Source of the DNA: Planctobacterium marinum
GTDB lineage: Bacteria; Pseudomonadota; Gammaproteobacteria; Enterobacterales; Alteromonadaceae
Length of the DNA stretch: 64,000 nucleotides
Assembly (NCBI RefSeq): GCF_036322805.1
Contig: NZ_AP027272.1
Location: 1,426,001-1,490,000, forward strand
Direction: 5' to 3'
Shown piece by piece: positions 34,620 through 44,467 of the stretch (its first letter is position 1; each line of letters starts with the position of its first letter). Under the pieces are notes generated by a model that made no database searches, was not told where the DNA came from, and saw nothing but the letters and a program-made list of their open reading frames with translations. The position numbers and the translations under genes are program-made.

Positions 34620-35467
34620 AGTTCAAAGCGTACTTACTCTTGCTGCTGTTTTTGTGTAAAGCCAGTGCAACGCTCGCTACTCAGCAATCGCCGCCCAAAG
34701 TCGTTGCACTAGCGCCCCATCTGGTGGAGTTGATTTTTGAAATAGGTGCCGGGCGACAAATCATCGGTGTTAGCCAATACTCTGATTTTCCCGAAGACGC
34801 TAAGGATATTCCCGTTGTTGGAGATTATCAGTCGCTCAACATTGAAAAGATCGTGGCGTTACAACCGGATTTAATTATCGTCTGGCAAACAGGGCATCCG
34901 GTAAAAGACGTGGAGAAGCTAAAAGCATTAGGATTTCAGGTGGCATACTCTGACCCGCGCAGTATATCTGATGTACCACAAGAGCTTATAAAACTCGGCA
35001 GGCTGCTGGGAAAACAATCTCTGGCAGAAACCAAAGCTGCTGAGTTAACAACCGCACTTGATAACATTCAACAGCAATATGCGCACAAAAAGCCGGTTAA
35101 GGTGTTTTACGAGCTATGGCCAGACCCGCTATCGACTATTGGTGCGTCAAGTTGGCCCTCCAGTATTTTAGCTCTTTGCGGCGCCTATAATGTTTTTGAT
35201 GACATCACCAATAACCCCTATCCCCAGGTCAACATTGAACAGGTTTTGGCTAGAAAAGTGGATCTGATAATACAGCCACTTTCTGACAATCAGTCAGCGA
35301 AATCTGGATTTCAGTGGCAAAATTGGCCGGATATCAAGGCGGTTAAACACAATCAAATTATCCAGCCCGATGCGGATAAGTTACATCGCATGACAAGTCG
35401 GGCTGTGGAGCAGGTGGCTGAATTGTGCGGGCAAATAGACAATGTGAGATTATTTTACCAATCTTAA
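34616..35467 (+). CDS. btuF: Periplasmic cobalamin-binding protein (BtuF-like)
   Basis: Substrate-binding protein delivering ligand to BtuCD. An N-terminal signal peptide (FKAYLLLLLFLCKASATLA) is followed by a class III periplasmic-binding fold: VVALAPHLVELIFEIGAGRQIIGVSQYSDFP at the N lobe, QPDLIIVWQTGHP, and the C lobe VFYELWPDPLSTIGASSWPSSILALCGAYNVF. About 284 residues. GTG 34616 overlaps the cobO stop codon (GTGA), showing coupled translation. No outer-membrane btuB is in the cluster. Confidence 0.88.
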   Translation: MKFKAYLLLLLFLCKASATLATQQSPPKVVALAPHLVELIFEIGAGRQIIGVSQYSDFPEDAKDIPVVGDYQSLNIEKIVALQPDLIIVWQTGHPVKDVEKLKALGFQVAYSDPRSISDVPQELIKLGRLLGKQSLAETKAAELTTALDNIQQQYAHKKPVKVFYELWPDPLSTIGASSWPSSILALCGAYNVFDDITNNPYPQVNIEQVLARKVDLIIQPLSDNQSAKSGFQWQNWPDIKAVKHNQIIQPDADKLHRMTSRAVEQVAELCGQIDNVRLFYQS

Positions 35468-35537
35468 GCTTCAAGCTTTGTGAACCCATGGAGAAAATGC
35501 TAATGTGTGTTTTCTTTTTGTTGTTGGAAATTTAGCC

Positions 35538-36065
35538 ATGTCGTTGCAGCAAGCCCTGACGTTATGTGACGCATCCTGTACGGATGAGCTGTTGCGGGCT
35601 TATAAACACTTCCAATCAGAAAAATATTTCGACCGGCGTCTGGTTGAGTGTTTACGCCAACCAAAAACAGAAAAAGCCGCCTCCTGGTTACTAAAACATT
35701 ATCTCGAAGAGGGATTCATTCTCGATGAACTCCTGGTGAGGAAAACATTGTTGACGCTGTTGCAAACCCAGCTGTGGGATACTCGGTTACACCTGTTGCA
35801 GTGCTTGGGGATGCTTAATATTGAAACGGAATTGGCTCATCAGCTATTCCAAAAACTAAAGTTGCTGACCGCTGACAAAAACAAAATGGTTCGTGCCTGG
35901 GCTTACAACGGCTTGCACGAAGTGGCGAAACAGTTTCCTCATTATAAGACCCAAACTTGGGAGATTCTCTCCGCTGTGGCTGAAAATGAGGCGCCCTCGG
36001 TACAAGCTCGCATACGTAAGATAACCCGCTTAGACTATTACTCTCTGCAAAAGGATTGCGGTTAA
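35538..36065 (+). CDS. HEAT-like helical repeat protein, unknown function
   Basis: A soluble 175-residue protein made almost entirely of predicted helices arranged like HEAT/armadillo repeats (for example LLVRKTLLTLLQTQLWDTRLHLLQCLGML and KNKMVRAWAYNGLHEVAKQFP). No signal peptide or membrane segment. ATG 35538 is chosen; the frame is open to 35505 but the extra residues form an unrelated hydrophobic start. I do not recognise a specific family beyond the fold class. Confidence 0.6.
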   Translation: MSLQQALTLCDASCTDELLRAYKHFQSEKYFDRRLVECLRQPKTEKAASWLLKHYLEEGFILDELLVRKTLLTLLQTQLWDTRLHLLQCLGMLNIETELAHQLFQKLKLLTADKNKMVRAWAYNGLHEVAKQFPHYKTQTWEILSAVAENEAPSVQARIRKITRLDYYSLQKDCG

Positions 36066-36093
36066 AAGTAAAAAAGCTCGCACAAGGCGAGCT
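36064..36093 (-). terminator. Terminator on the minus strand after the HicB-like gene
   Basis: Stem AGCTCGC / GCGAGCT (36075-36081 and 36087-36093) with T's on the minus-strand side. It lies about 100 bp downstream of the HicB-like stop and also closes the convergent HEAT gene. Confidence 0.6.
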
Positions 36094-36196
36094 CGAAGAA
36101 CACACAAGTAACACCGGGCGGTGTTATGTAGTTATACATAAGTCGCTAAAAATGGATCACTCTTTTTGAATCGAACCACTATCAATAATCTGAGCA

Positions 36197-36397
36197 TCAA
36201 CCCGGTTCTATGCCAAAAGCTGCGCAATCCTGAAGATAGTTGTCCACTGACTTTCTGAAGTTAACCTCCAGCTCTTCGATAGAGCTGGCTTGATACATCA
36301 CATTGTCGCGTTTCAGCTGCAGATTACCGAAGTAATAGCAGGCTTCTGATTGAAAATTAAGGCTACCCAGAAATCCTTTATATTCCAGCTTTACCAT
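36197..36397 (-). CDS. HicB-like N-terminal domain protein (orphan)
   Basis: A 66-residue protein resembling the N-terminal, RNase H-like half of HicB antitoxins: KLEYKGFLGSLNFQSEACYYFGNLQ, MYQASSIEELEVNFRKSVDNYLQDC and GIEPG, close to the usual pattern ending in a GxEP tail. The C-terminal DNA-binding part of full HicB is missing, and no HicA toxin gene is next to it. It may be a stand-alone relic or a free antitoxin-like protein. ATG 36397 is preferred; an ATG at 36415 would add six residues. Confidence 0.6.
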   Translation of the reverse strand: MVKLEYKGFLGSLNFQSEACYYFGNLQLKRDNVMYQASSIEELEVNFRKSVDNYLQDCAAFGIEPG

Positions 36398-36656
36398 GGT
36401 CTTACCCGTTAGCAAAATGATTAATAGAAAACTATCGCCAGTTAACTTTTGCCCAAAGTGAGTGCTACAAAACGATAATCCAATAGTGTCATCAATCTAA
36501 TACTTTAGTATTAGATCTTAGCACCATTATGCCTAAAAATTTATGCGGAATTATGAAGATGTGATAAGTGACTGGTTCCGTGGGATAAACCCGGCAAATA
36601 CAGATGTAAAAGAGGCCAGTCTTTGCAACTGGCTTCATTTTTAATCACAGGCAACG

Positions 36657-37274
36657 CTACTTGTGGCGTTCCCGAAGCACGCTGATACTATCTTCTAAAG
36701 ACAGACCGCTGGCTTGCATTAATACCATGAGATGATAGAGCAAATCGGCGGATTCATTTTTCAGCTCCTCTAAGTCTTTCACTGTGGCTGCCAGTGCAGT
36801 TTCAACGCCTTCTTCACCCACTTTCTGGGCTATACGTTTGATACCTTTTTGATAGAGTTTGGCGGTGTAGCTGCTATCCGGATCCGCTTGTTTCCGCTCA
36901 GCCAATACTTTCTCCAGCTCTGCCAGAAACGTAAAGTCTGCACTTTGCGCAGCATCCCAGCAGGTTTGTGTGCCTAAATGACAAGTAGGGCCATTGGGTT
37001 TGGCCAAAACCAGAAGCGCGTCTTTATCACAATCGGCACTGATATCCACCATTTCAAGTGTGTTGCCGGAAGTTTCACCTTTGGTCCACAAGCGCTGTTT
37101 GGAACGACTGTAAAAGGTCACATTACCGCTTGATAACGTGGTGGCCAATGCCTCTTTATTCATGTAGCCCAGCATTTGAACTGAGCCCGTGTAGCTATCC
37201 TGGACTACGCAGGGCAGTAAGCCATCCATCTTTTCCCAGGCGAGCTGATCAATGTTTTCTGAAGTTATGCGCAT
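36657..37274 (-). CDS. hisIE: Bifunctional phosphoribosyl-AMP cyclohydrolase / phosphoribosyl-ATP pyrophosphatase
   Basis: Steps 2 and 3 of histidine synthesis. The N-terminal HisI domain shows [33 protein letters not shown] and the metal-binding [21 protein letters not shown] with CW. The C-terminal HisE domain contains [20 protein letters not shown] and [11 protein letters not shown]. 205 residues, like E. coli HisI. Last gene of the his operon; it overlaps the end of hisF by 10 bases. Confidence 0.96.
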   Translation of the reverse strand: MRITSENIDQLAWEKMDGLLPCVVQDSYTGSVQMLGYMNKEALATTLSSGNVTFYSRSKQRLWTKGETSGNTLEMVDISADCDKDALLVLAKPNGPTCHLGTQTCWDAAQSADFTFLAELEKVLAERKQADPDSSYTAKLYQKGIKRIAQKVGEEGVETALAATVKDLEELKNESADLLYHLMVLMQASGLSLEDSISVLRERHK

Positions 37275-38044
37275 GGGCGGATCTCGATTTGTTGTTTAAT
37301 TAAATAGTCTTTCAGGTCCTTCATAGCAATAATGCCTTTGTGAAAAACCGAAGCTGCCAGCGCTCCGTCTACATCGGCTTGCTGGAAAACGTCTTTAAAG
37401 TGCACCATTTCGCCCGCGCCGCCAGAGGCTATCAAAGGCACAGAACAAAGCTTGCGGATGGCGCTGAGTTGCGCAATGTCGTAACCCTGTCTCACACCGT
37501 CCTGATTCATGCAATTCAGTACAATCTCACCGGCGCCGCGCTGTTGTACTTCTTTTACCCAATCAGCCGTTTGCTTGCCGGTGTTTTGAGTGCGCTTTTC
37601 ATCGCCGGTAAATTGATAAACTTCATAAGTGTTGGAGTCGGCATTAAAATAGCTATCTATTCCCACCACAATGCATTGTTTACCGAAGCGTTCATTTAAC
37701 TGGGTAATGAGGTCTGGATTTGCCAGAGCAGGGGAATTTATAGAGATTTTATCTGCGCCCATTTCCAGAATAGTTTGCGCGTCTTCCAGAGACTTTATAC
37801 CGCCAGCAACACAAAAAGGAATATCTATCACTTGAGCAATGCGCGTCACCCAGCTTTTATCCACCACCCGCTGATCGCTGGAAGCGGTAATATCATAAAA
37901 TACTAATTCATCAGCGCCAGCTTCAGCGTATTTTTCTGCCAGTGGCACAATATCACCAATGATTTCGTGATTGCGGAATTGAACCCCTTTAACCACCAGT
38001 CCATCACGGACATCAAGGCAAGGAATAATGCGTTTTGCTAACAT
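37265..38044 (-). CDS. hisF: Imidazole glycerol phosphate synthase, cyclase subunit
   Basis: TIM-barrel cyclase making IGP and AICAR from PRFAR with ammonia from HisH. It starts [15 protein letters not shown], which contains the catalytic aspartate (D11). The phosphate-binding [21 protein letters not shown] and LIASGGAG are present, with the second catalytic aspartate in NQDG. About 259 residues. ATG 38044 fits the family start; an ATG at 38047 overlaps the hisA stop and is also possible. Confidence 0.96.
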   Translation of the reverse strand: MLAKRIIPCLDVRDGLVVKGVQFRNHEIIGDIVPLAEKYAEAGADELVFYDITASSDQRVVDKSWVTRIAQVIDIPFCVAGGIKSLEDAQTILEMGADKISINSPALANPDLITQLNERFGKQCIVVGIDSYFNADSNTYEVYQFTGDEKRTQNTGKQTADWVKEVQQRGAGEIVLNCMNQDGVRQGYDIAQLSAIRKLCSVPLIASGGAGEMVHFKDVFQQADVDGALAASVFHKGIIAMKDLKDYLIKQQIEIRPCA

Positions 38045-38790
38045 CATTGTGCTCCCTGGTTTTGCCATAACTCAATGGCCTGTGCGACGGTAAATTTTCC
38101 TTCCAGCAGGGCTCGTCCTAAGATCACCCCTTGTACTTTTGTGGGTTTAAGCTGCTCGATATCATTTAGCGAGCCTATGCCTCCAGATGCTTGCCAGTTA
38201 ACCGCCGGGAATTTCTGCACCATTTCTTGGTATAGGGCGTGATTTGGGCCTTGCAGCGTACCGTCTTTACTAATGTCGGTGCACAGTACTTGCTCTACGC
38301 CGAATGCCAGGTAGCTTTGCAACAGGGTGCTTAATTCAACACCGCTGTCTTGTTGCCAACCGTGGGTGGCAATGCGCTTTTCACCCGCATCGTTAATGTT
38401 GATATCCAGTGCTAATACAAAATGCTGTGCACCGTATTTTTGCATCCAAGATTGCACTAATTCCGGCTCTTTTACTGCCAGAGACCCAATAACAACCCGA
38501 GCAACACCAATATCCAGCAATTGTTGTACATCTTGCTCGCTGCGAATGCCGCCACCACACTGAAACTGCATACGATTTGTAGCTACCATATCTTTGATCA
38601 GGCTTAACTGACGCTTATCCGTATCTTTTGCACCAGTAAGATCGACGATGTGTAACCATTGTGCTCCCTGATCCGCATAATTGTGTACCACATCAACTGG
38701 TGCCAGTTGATATTGGGTCTTTTGTTCGTAGTCGCCCTGATATAAGCGAACCACATTACCGTCTATTAAATCTATTGCAGGAATGATCAC
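38044..38790 (-). CDS. hisA: ProFAR isomerase
   Basis: Isomerises ProFAR to PRFAR (step 4). TIM barrel of 248 residues starting [21 protein letters not shown] with the catalytic Asp in [16 protein letters not shown] and [14 protein letters not shown] carry the second catalytic Asp, and QASGGIGS holds a phosphate. It ends against hisF with an overlapping ATGA. Confidence 0.96.
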   Translation of the reverse strand: MIIPAIDLIDGNVVRLYQGDYEQKTQYQLAPVDVVHNYADQGAQWLHIVDLTGAKDTDKRQLSLIKDMVATNRMQFQCGGGIRSEQDVQQLLDIGVARVVIGSLAVKEPELVQSWMQKYGAQHFVLALDININDAGEKRIATHGWQQDSGVELSTLLQSYLAFGVEQVLCTDISKDGTLQGPNHALYQEMVQKFPAVNWQASGGIGSLNDIEQLKPTKVQGVILGRALLEGKFTVAQAIELWQNQGAQ

Positions 38791-38799
38791 GGTCTGTCC

Positions 38800-39396
38800 T
38801 TAAATCTGTTCAATAAAGTTTTTGATGAGCTGTGCACCGGCATCACTGGAGCGCTCCGGATGAAATTGCACGCCATAAAAGTTGTTGTTATTAATACTGG
38901 CGGAGAATGGCTGGCTGTATTCGCAGCTGGCCAGTGTGTGGTTACCTACAGGAACACAATAACCATGCACAAAGTAGAACCAACTACCATTATCTATGTT
39001 GTAAAACAGCGGGTTGTCGCGCTCTACCTGTACCTGATTCCAACCCATGTGGGGTAACGTCAGGCTTTCTGAACGCATTAGACCCACTTGGGTGTCCACC
39101 ATACCTAAACATTGGGCATGGCCTTCTTCAGACTGTCGGGTGAGCAGCTGCATGCCTAAACAGATACCCAGTACTGGCTGAGTTAAGGATTGCAGGGTCT
39201 CTGTCAGCCCTTTTTGCGCAATTTGCTGCATGGCGGCGGCGGCGGCGCCGACTCCCGGCAGAAATACTTTATCCGCGGTTTTGATTTTAGCAGGGTCGTC
39301 AGATACCAATACATCAAAACCCAGTCGCTCGATGGCAAATTGCAGTGAGGATATATTGGCGCAACCGGTATGCACTATCACCAGAGACTGGCTCAT
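38800..39396 (-). CDS. hisH: Imidazole glycerol phosphate synthase, glutaminase subunit
   Basis: Glutaminase partner of HisF. 198 residues. Class I amidotransferase triad: nucleophile Cys in VLGICLGMQLL, and His and Glu in GVQFHPERSSDAG. The oxyanion PGVGAAA is at the front. ATG 39396 follows the hisB stop directly (TAAATG). It ends 9 bases before hisA. Confidence 0.96.
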   Translation of the reverse strand: MSQSLVIVHTGCANISSLQFAIERLGFDVLVSDDPAKIKTADKVFLPGVGAAAAAMQQIAQKGLTETLQSLTQPVLGICLGMQLLTRQSEEGHAQCLGMVDTQVGLMRSESLTLPHMGWNQVQVERDNPLFYNIDNGSWFYFVHGYCVPVGNHTLASCEYSQPFSASINNNNFYGVQFHPERSSDAGAQLIKNFIEQI

Positions 39397-40467
39397 TTAT
39401 AGCGCTCCTTTACTGCTGGGCAACACGTCACCCTGTTTTGTCACCGCCTGGCGCAATGCGCGACCAAACACCTTGAACAGACTTTCCACTTGGTGATGGG
39501 CATTGCCTTCTGTTGTGGAAAGATGCAGAGAGATCCCCATGCTGTCGCTCAGTGAGCGGAAGAAGTGCCCCACCATTTGGGTATTTAGCTCGCCAACTTT
39601 TTCCTGACTGAAGGGGGCGTCAAACTTTAGATAGGGGCGGGCGGAAATATCCAATACACATTCGGCACGACACTCATCCATGGGTAAGGCAAAGCCAAAA
39701 CGACCAATGCCTCGTTTGTCTCCAAGGGCCTTGCGTAACGCTTCGCCAATAGCCAGCGCCGTATCTTCTACCGAGTGATGATCGTCGATGTGTAAATCGC
39801 CATCTACTTTAACATTCAGGGTAATCCCGCCGTGAGTGGCAATTTGATCCAGCATGTGGTCAAAGAAGCCAATGCCGGTTTGAATATCGGATTTAACTTG
39901 CTTATCTAAATCCACCTCGACGCGAATATCGGTTTCTGATGTGGTGCGCACTACGGAGGCGGTGCGTTCAGATTGGTTGAACTGAGCAACAATATCATTC
40001 CAGTTGAGGTTTTCGCGATCGTATTTAATGCCGCGAATACCCATAGCATTTGCTAATTGAATGTCGGTATCTCGATCGCCAATGACGAAAGAACGGGTAA
40101 AGTCGACTTTACCCTCTGTCAGATATCCATGTACCAAACCGAGCTTTGGCTTGCGACAACTACAGTTGTCTTCGGCAAAATGAGGACAGATAAGTACCTC
40201 ATCAAAACGAATACCCTGGCTTTCAAATAACTGCATCATTTTGTCATGCGGTACATCAAAGTCTGCTTGTGGAAAGCTGTCCGTACCCAAGCCGTCCTGG
40301 TTGGAAACCATTACCAGCTTAAAACCCAACGATTGCAGTTTGAGTAATGCAGGCACGACATTGGGTTCAAATACCAGCTTTTCCAGCGTATCTAATTGTT
40401 TGTCGATGGCAGGCTCTTCCACCAATGTGCCATCTCGGTCGATAAAAAGTATTGCTTGCTGGCTCAT
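39397..40467 (-). CDS. hisB: Bifunctional histidinol-phosphatase / IGP dehydratase
   Basis: Steps 7 and 9. The N-terminal HAD phosphatase has the DxD nucleophile pair in [12 protein letters not shown] and a zinc loop [15 protein letters not shown]. The C-terminal IGP dehydratase has the metal-binding [15 protein letters not shown] and [17 protein letters not shown]. 356 residues against 355 in E. coli. It overlaps the hisC stop by 4 bases (ATGA). This fused form is typical of gammaproteobacteria. Confidence 0.96.
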   Translation of the reverse strand: MSQQAILFIDRDGTLVEEPAIDKQLDTLEKLVFEPNVVPALLKLQSLGFKLVMVSNQDGLGTDSFPQADFDVPHDKMMQLFESQGIRFDEVLICPHFAEDNCSCRKPKLGLVHGYLTEGKVDFTRSFVIGDRDTDIQLANAMGIRGIKYDRENLNWNDIVAQFNQSERTASVVRTTSETDIRVEVDLDKQVKSDIQTGIGFFDHMLDQIATHGGITLNVKVDGDLHIDDHHSVEDTALAIGEALRKALGDKRGIGRFGFALPMDECRAECVLDISARPYLKFDAPFSQEKVGELNTQMVGHFFRSLSDSMGISLHLSTTEGNAHHQVESLFKVFGRALRQAVTKQGDVLPSSKGAL

Positions 40468-41558
40468 GCCGCTTGTCCTTCTTGAAAAAACTGTTGAATA
40501 AGCGCCAGCAGACGCTGATTTTCTTCACGACTACCGATAGTGATGCGCAAGCAATCACCCAGTAGTATTTGTTTCGATTGGTCGCGTATCAGTACGCCGT
40601 TTTGCACCAGGTGCTGCATTAGTGCATCTTTGTCCTGGCAGCGATAAAGTAAAAAGTTGGCCTTGTCACTGCCTTGAAACTCCATGCCTTGCATATTTGC
40701 AAGCGCTTGTTTCATCCAAACCTGCTCAAAGCGAATGGTACTGACTTGCTGTTGCATTAAGTCTACGCCTTTTTCAGACAATGCCTGATGCGCAATTTGC
40801 GCCACCGGATCAGAAACCGGGTAGGGGGCAATTACTTTTAGCAGTACCTTGATAATATCCTGACTTGCCAGGGTAAAGCCGCAGCGAATACCCGCAAGGG
40901 CAAAGGCTTTGGATAAAGTGCGTAGGAGCACCAGGTGTGGATTGTCAGCCAGTAGTGCGGTTTGATTGTACTGCGGACTGAACTCAATATACGCCTCATC
41001 CACCACCACTAACGATTTCCCGGCAAACAAAGCCAATACGGCATTGATTTGCTCCTGAGCTATCAAAGTACCCGTGGGATTGTTAGGTGAGCATAAGAAC
41101 ACCAGTTTGGGCAAATTGTCGGAATTGGCAATAGCTTCAAGCGCGGCCAAATCTAACGAAAAGTCACTATTTAACGGCGCTTTTTGCACACTCACATTAA
41201 AGGTTTGGGCACTAATCGCATACATGCCATAGGTGGGGGGGCAGATTAAGATGCTGTCCTTGCCTGGGTTACAAAAGCCGCGAATAAGCAGTTCAATGCC
41301 CTCATCCGCACCGCGAGAAACCAAGACTTGCTCTTTGCTTAAACCGGCATATTTGGCATAAGCACGCAGTACCGATTCTGGCTGGCAATCCGGGTAGCGG
41401 TTGAAACGCTCGGTATTGAGGGAATACTCATTGCTAAAAGGTGATTCGTTGGCGTTTAACCAGTCGTTACCGCCGCTGAACAGGCGTCTGGCGGATTCGT
41501 AAGGAGTCAGATCCCGCACAAAATCACAGGTTAAACTGTCGATAAACGAATTGTTCAT
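40464..41558 (-). CDS. hisC: Histidinol-phosphate aminotransferase
   Basis: PLP-dependent aminotransferase (step 8). It carries WLNANESPF, the substrate/PLP motif [22 protein letters not shown], and the PLP lysine in [18 protein letters not shown]. 364 residues. Start ATG 41558, two bases after the hisD stop. Confidence 0.95.
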   Translation of the reverse strand: MNNSFIDSLTCDFVRDLTPYESARRLFSGGNDWLNANESPFSNEYSLNTERFNRYPDCQPESVLRAYAKYAGLSKEQVLVSRGADEGIELLIRGFCNPGKDSILICPPTYGMYAISAQTFNVSVQKAPLNSDFSLDLAALEAIANSDNLPKLVFLCSPNNPTGTLIAQEQINAVLALFAGKSLVVVDEAYIEFSPQYNQTALLADNPHLVLLRTLSKAFALAGIRCGFTLASQDIIKVLLKVIAPYPVSDPVAQIAHQALSEKGVDLMQQQVSTIRFEQVWMKQALANMQGMEFQGSDKANFLLYRCQDKDALMQHLVQNGVLIRDQSKQILLGDCLRITIGSREENQRLLALIQQFFQEGQAA

Positions 41559-41560
41559 GG

Positions 41561-42856
41561 TTACATCGTCTCCTGTGTTAAGCGAATTGCCACTGCATTT
41601 CTGTGAGCGTCCAAGCCTTCAGCGTCTGCTAAATCCATGATGGCGGCGCCGATATTGGCCAGGCCGTCGTAACTTAGTTCCTGCACCGTGTAGCGACGCA
41701 AAAAGTCTGCCACACCCAAACTGGAGTAATTGCGGGCGTAACCATAAGTGGGTAACACGTGATTAGTGCCACTGGCATAATCACCTGCGGATTCAGGCGA
41801 CCACTTACCCAGGAAAATGGAACCGGCATTTTTAATACTGGCTAATAATTCGCGTGGATTATCGGTTTGCACGATAAGGTGCTCTGGTGCGTACAGGTTA
41901 CTCACCGCGACAGACTCTCGTACCGATTGGGTGAGGATATAACGCGCGTTTTGCATTGCAGCCTCGGCAATTTCATTGCGGCTTAAGCGCGCGAGTTGTT
42001 GTTCTACGGCTTGCTGTGTTTGGGCTATCACCGTTTGGCTGTTGCACACCAAGATCGCTTGAGAGTCTTTGCCGTGCTCTGCTTGAGACAGTAAATCTGA
42101 GGCAATAAATTCAGGATTTGCGTTTTCATCGGCGATTACCAGTACTTCGGAAGGGCCAGCAGGCATATCAATAGCCGGGCCTCCTGCCATACTGCTCACC
42201 TGTTGTTTCGCTTCAGTTACAAAGGCATTGCCCGGGCCGAATATCTTATCGGCTCGCGTGACACTTTGGGTGCCAAAGGCCATTGCGGCAATCGCTTGCG
42301 CGCCGCCAATCAGGTTGATTTCATTGATACCGCAGCGCAACGCCGCATAGGCAATTGCCGGGTGGATCTTGCCTTCGTCATTGGGAGGCGTGCACAAAAT
42401 GCGCTTTTCACAACCTGCTACTTTAGCAGCTACACCCACCATCAATACCGTGGAAGGCAGTGGGGCAGTGCCACCGGGGATATACAAACCTACGGCTTCC
42501 AATGGCGCGTAGTGTAATTCACAGGTTACGCCGCTTGAGGTTTCAGTGGTAAAACCCTTATAAGCCTGTTGTTGGTGAAACTTGAGGATATTGTCATAAG
42601 CGACATCAATGGCGCTTTTCACATTTGGCTCAAGTTGCTGTGCCAGCGCTTGGGTATCTGCTTCGCTCAGCTGTAACTTCTCAAGGTTGATCTTATCAAA
42701 CTTTGCAGTAAGCGCCCGCAAGGCTTCATCACCGCGCTGGCGGATATCCGCTAAAATCTCAGCTACGGTGATTCTGACGTTGTCAGCATTGTCTGCGACA
42801 GGCCGCGCCAGAGCGGCTTGTCTTTGTTGCTGATTTGCTTCACTCCAGTTAAGCAT
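41561..42856 (-). CDS. hisD: Histidinol dehydrogenase
   Basis: Zinc enzyme oxidising histidinol to histidine (last two steps). 431 residues. Signatures YIPGGTAPLPSTVLMVGVAAKVAGC, MPAGPSEVLVIADENANPEFIASDLLSQAEHG and NHVLPTYGYAR carry the catalytic Glu/His and zinc ligands. GGAG in the end of hisG supplies its ribosome site. Confidence 0.96.
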   Translation of the reverse strand: MLNWSEANQQQRQAALARPVADNADNVRITVAEILADIRQRGDEALRALTAKFDKINLEKLQLSEADTQALAQQLEPNVKSAIDVAYDNILKFHQQQAYKGFTTETSSGVTCELHYAPLEAVGLYIPGGTAPLPSTVLMVGVAAKVAGCEKRILCTPPNDEGKIHPAIAYAALRCGINEINLIGGAQAIAAMAFGTQSVTRADKIFGPGNAFVTEAKQQVSSMAGGPAIDMPAGPSEVLVIADENANPEFIASDLLSQAEHGKDSQAILVCNSQTVIAQTQQAVEQQLARLSRNEIAEAAMQNARYILTQSVRESVAVSNLYAPEHLIVQTDNPRELLASIKNAGSIFLGKWSPESAGDYASGTNHVLPTYGYARNYSSLGVADFLRRYTVQELSYDGLANIGAAIMDLADAEGLDAHRNAVAIRLTQETM

Positions 42857-42859
42857 GCT

Positions 42860-43759
42860 TTACTCCATCATTTTTTCTATGGGCATCACCAGAATAGAAC
42901 GACAGCCCAGTGCTTTCAGGCGTTCCATGGTTTCCCAGAACAGGTTCTCCGGGCTTACCACGTGCACAGCAACACTGTCTGAGTCACCGGCAAGGGGTAA
43001 AATAGTGGGATCTTCGGAGCCGGGTAACAGGTTTTTCACTTCTTCGATATTAGCTTTGGGGGCGTGCAGCATGATGTATTTGCTTTCTTTGGCCTGCATA
43101 ACGCCATTGATGCGCGGCAACAGGCGATCAATCAATGCTTGTTTCTCTCCGCTCAGTGGTTGTGGGCGCTGAATGAGGGTCGCCGTTGAGCGGAAAATTA
43201 CTTCTTCTTCTTTTAGGCCATTAGCTTCCAGCGTTGCGCCTGTAGACACCAGATCACAGATAGCATCTGCCAGTCCTGCTCTTGGGGCTACTTCTACTGA
43301 ACCCGTTAACATGACACAACTGGCATCAACGTTTTGATCCTGGAAAAAGCGCTCCAACAGGTAAGGATAGGTGGTGGCTACGGTTTTTCCCGCCAGACTG
43401 TTCACCGAGTTATATTGAAACTCATTGGGCACGGCAATCGACAAACGACAGCCGCCGTAATCCAACTGGCGTAATACTTCATACTGGTAGTTTTTACCCG
43501 CAGCTTTACGCTCCAACATCTTTTCTTCCAGTTCGTTCTCACCGATAAAGCCTAAATCTACTACACCATCCATCACCAGGCCGGGAATGTCGTCGTCCCG
43601 GACCCGCATAAGGTCGATGGGCATGTTGGTGGAATGAGCCATTAACAGACGATCCTGAATAGCCAGTTTTACGCCAATGGCTTTGAGTAAACTGATACTT
43701 TTCTCGCTAAGTCTTCCAGATTTTTGTACTGCAATTCTGAGTCTTTTGGCATCTGTCAT
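42860..43759 (-). CDS. hisG: ATP phosphoribosyltransferase
   Basis: First, feedback-inhibited step of histidine synthesis. 299 residues, the long form with a C-terminal regulatory domain (about 225-299). Signatures [41 protein letters not shown] and the PRPP loop [27 protein letters not shown]-like [19 protein letters not shown]. First structural gene of the operon, after a histidine-rich leader peptide. AGGAAC precedes the ATG. Confidence 0.96.
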   Translation of the reverse strand: MTDAKRLRIAVQKSGRLSEKSISLLKAIGVKLAIQDRLLMAHSTNMPIDLMRVRDDDIPGLVMDGVVDLGFIGENELEEKMLERKAAGKNYQYEVLRQLDYGGCRLSIAVPNEFQYNSVNSLAGKTVATTYPYLLERFFQDQNVDASCVMLTGSVEVAPRAGLADAICDLVSTGATLEANGLKEEEVIFRSTATLIQRPQPLSGEKQALIDRLLPRINGVMQAKESKYIMLHAPKANIEEVKNLLPGSEDPTILPLAGDSDSVAVHVVSPENLFWETMERLKALGCRSILVMPIEKMME

Positions 43760-43800
43760 GGTTTGTTCCTGTTAATCAATGCTAAAAAGTTTGGCCCCTA

Positions 43801-43834
43801 AAACGAAAAACCCCCGAAAGTCTCCTTCCGGGGG
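43801..43834 (-). terminator. his operon attenuator terminator
   Basis: On the minus strand CCCCCGGAAG (43834-43825) pairs with CTTTCGGGGG (43820-43811) across GAGA, with one G-U pair, and is followed by TTTTTCGTTT. It lies between the leader peptide and hisG, where the attenuator should be. Confidence 0.9.
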
Positions 43835-43891
43835 TATAAAATTTTTGTCTCCGGAAGGCAATCAATAGACCCTCCGGCATAAACCTGAAGG

Positions 43892-43936
43892 TCACGCTGG
43901 ATGATGGTGATGAGTGTGTGCTTTCAGGTTAAACAT
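43892..43936 (-). CDS. hisL: his operon leader peptide
   Basis: A 14-residue peptide, MFNLKAHTHHHHPA, with five histidines. Stalling at these codons when charged His-tRNA is scarce would favour an antiterminator. The mRNA offers competing pairs: AACCTGAA within the leader with TTCAGGTT just after it, and CCGGAGG with CCTTCCGG before the terminator. Too short for routine gene finding. Confidence 0.92.
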   Translation of the reverse strand: MFNLKAHTHHHHPA

Positions 43937-44155
43937 GATTCGGTGTTTCTTTCCAATTAGGTAGCAATAAAATAATTCGTGACAGACAATAACCAACTCT
44001 CGGTTAAATTGCAATTGTCGGTTTGCTGTTCACATATTCCAAAAAGCTATCTTATATATGATTTTAAAGCGAAATGACTCTAAGGGGGACATAAATCCTT
44101 GAAAAGGACAAAAATTGACCGATATATAAGTAGACGGGACTGCGAAGGAGCAACT

Positions 44156-44392
44156 ATGGCTGGTGATTTACTGTTTTACATCTTACCCAGATTGGGCAAG
44201 GTGCCCTACAAACCTGAACCCAGGAATGTAAAGCCTGTGGACAAGGAGGCCAGCTTTCGCCCCTTAAATGACGAAGAGCAGGTATTATCCGCCAGAGTGA
44301 ATAACAGCAAAAAGTTAATTGACGACGAGCACGAAGGACGAGGTCTTTACAAAGACAAGGAAGGACATAAGCATTTTGATGACTTTGTGTAA
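44156..44392 (+). CDS. Small conserved-looking hypothetical protein
   Basis: A 78-residue hydrophilic protein (MAGDLLFYILPRLGKVPYKPEPRN ... LYKDKEGHKHFDDFV) with a charged C-terminal half. GAAGGAG at 44144-44150 sits correctly before ATG 44156; the frame is open upstream to 44099 but without a ribosome site. The last 50 residues look disordered. I do not recognise a family. Confidence 0.6.
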   Translation: MAGDLLFYILPRLGKVPYKPEPRNVKPVDKEASFRPLNDEEQVLSARVNNSKKLIDDEHEGRGLYKDKEGHKHFDDFV

Positions 44393-44467
44393 CTTCAGCA
44401 TGCAAATTTATCGATTTGAACGATACTTAACGGTATCTATGACTGAGATCCCGTTCAGGACGTTCTT

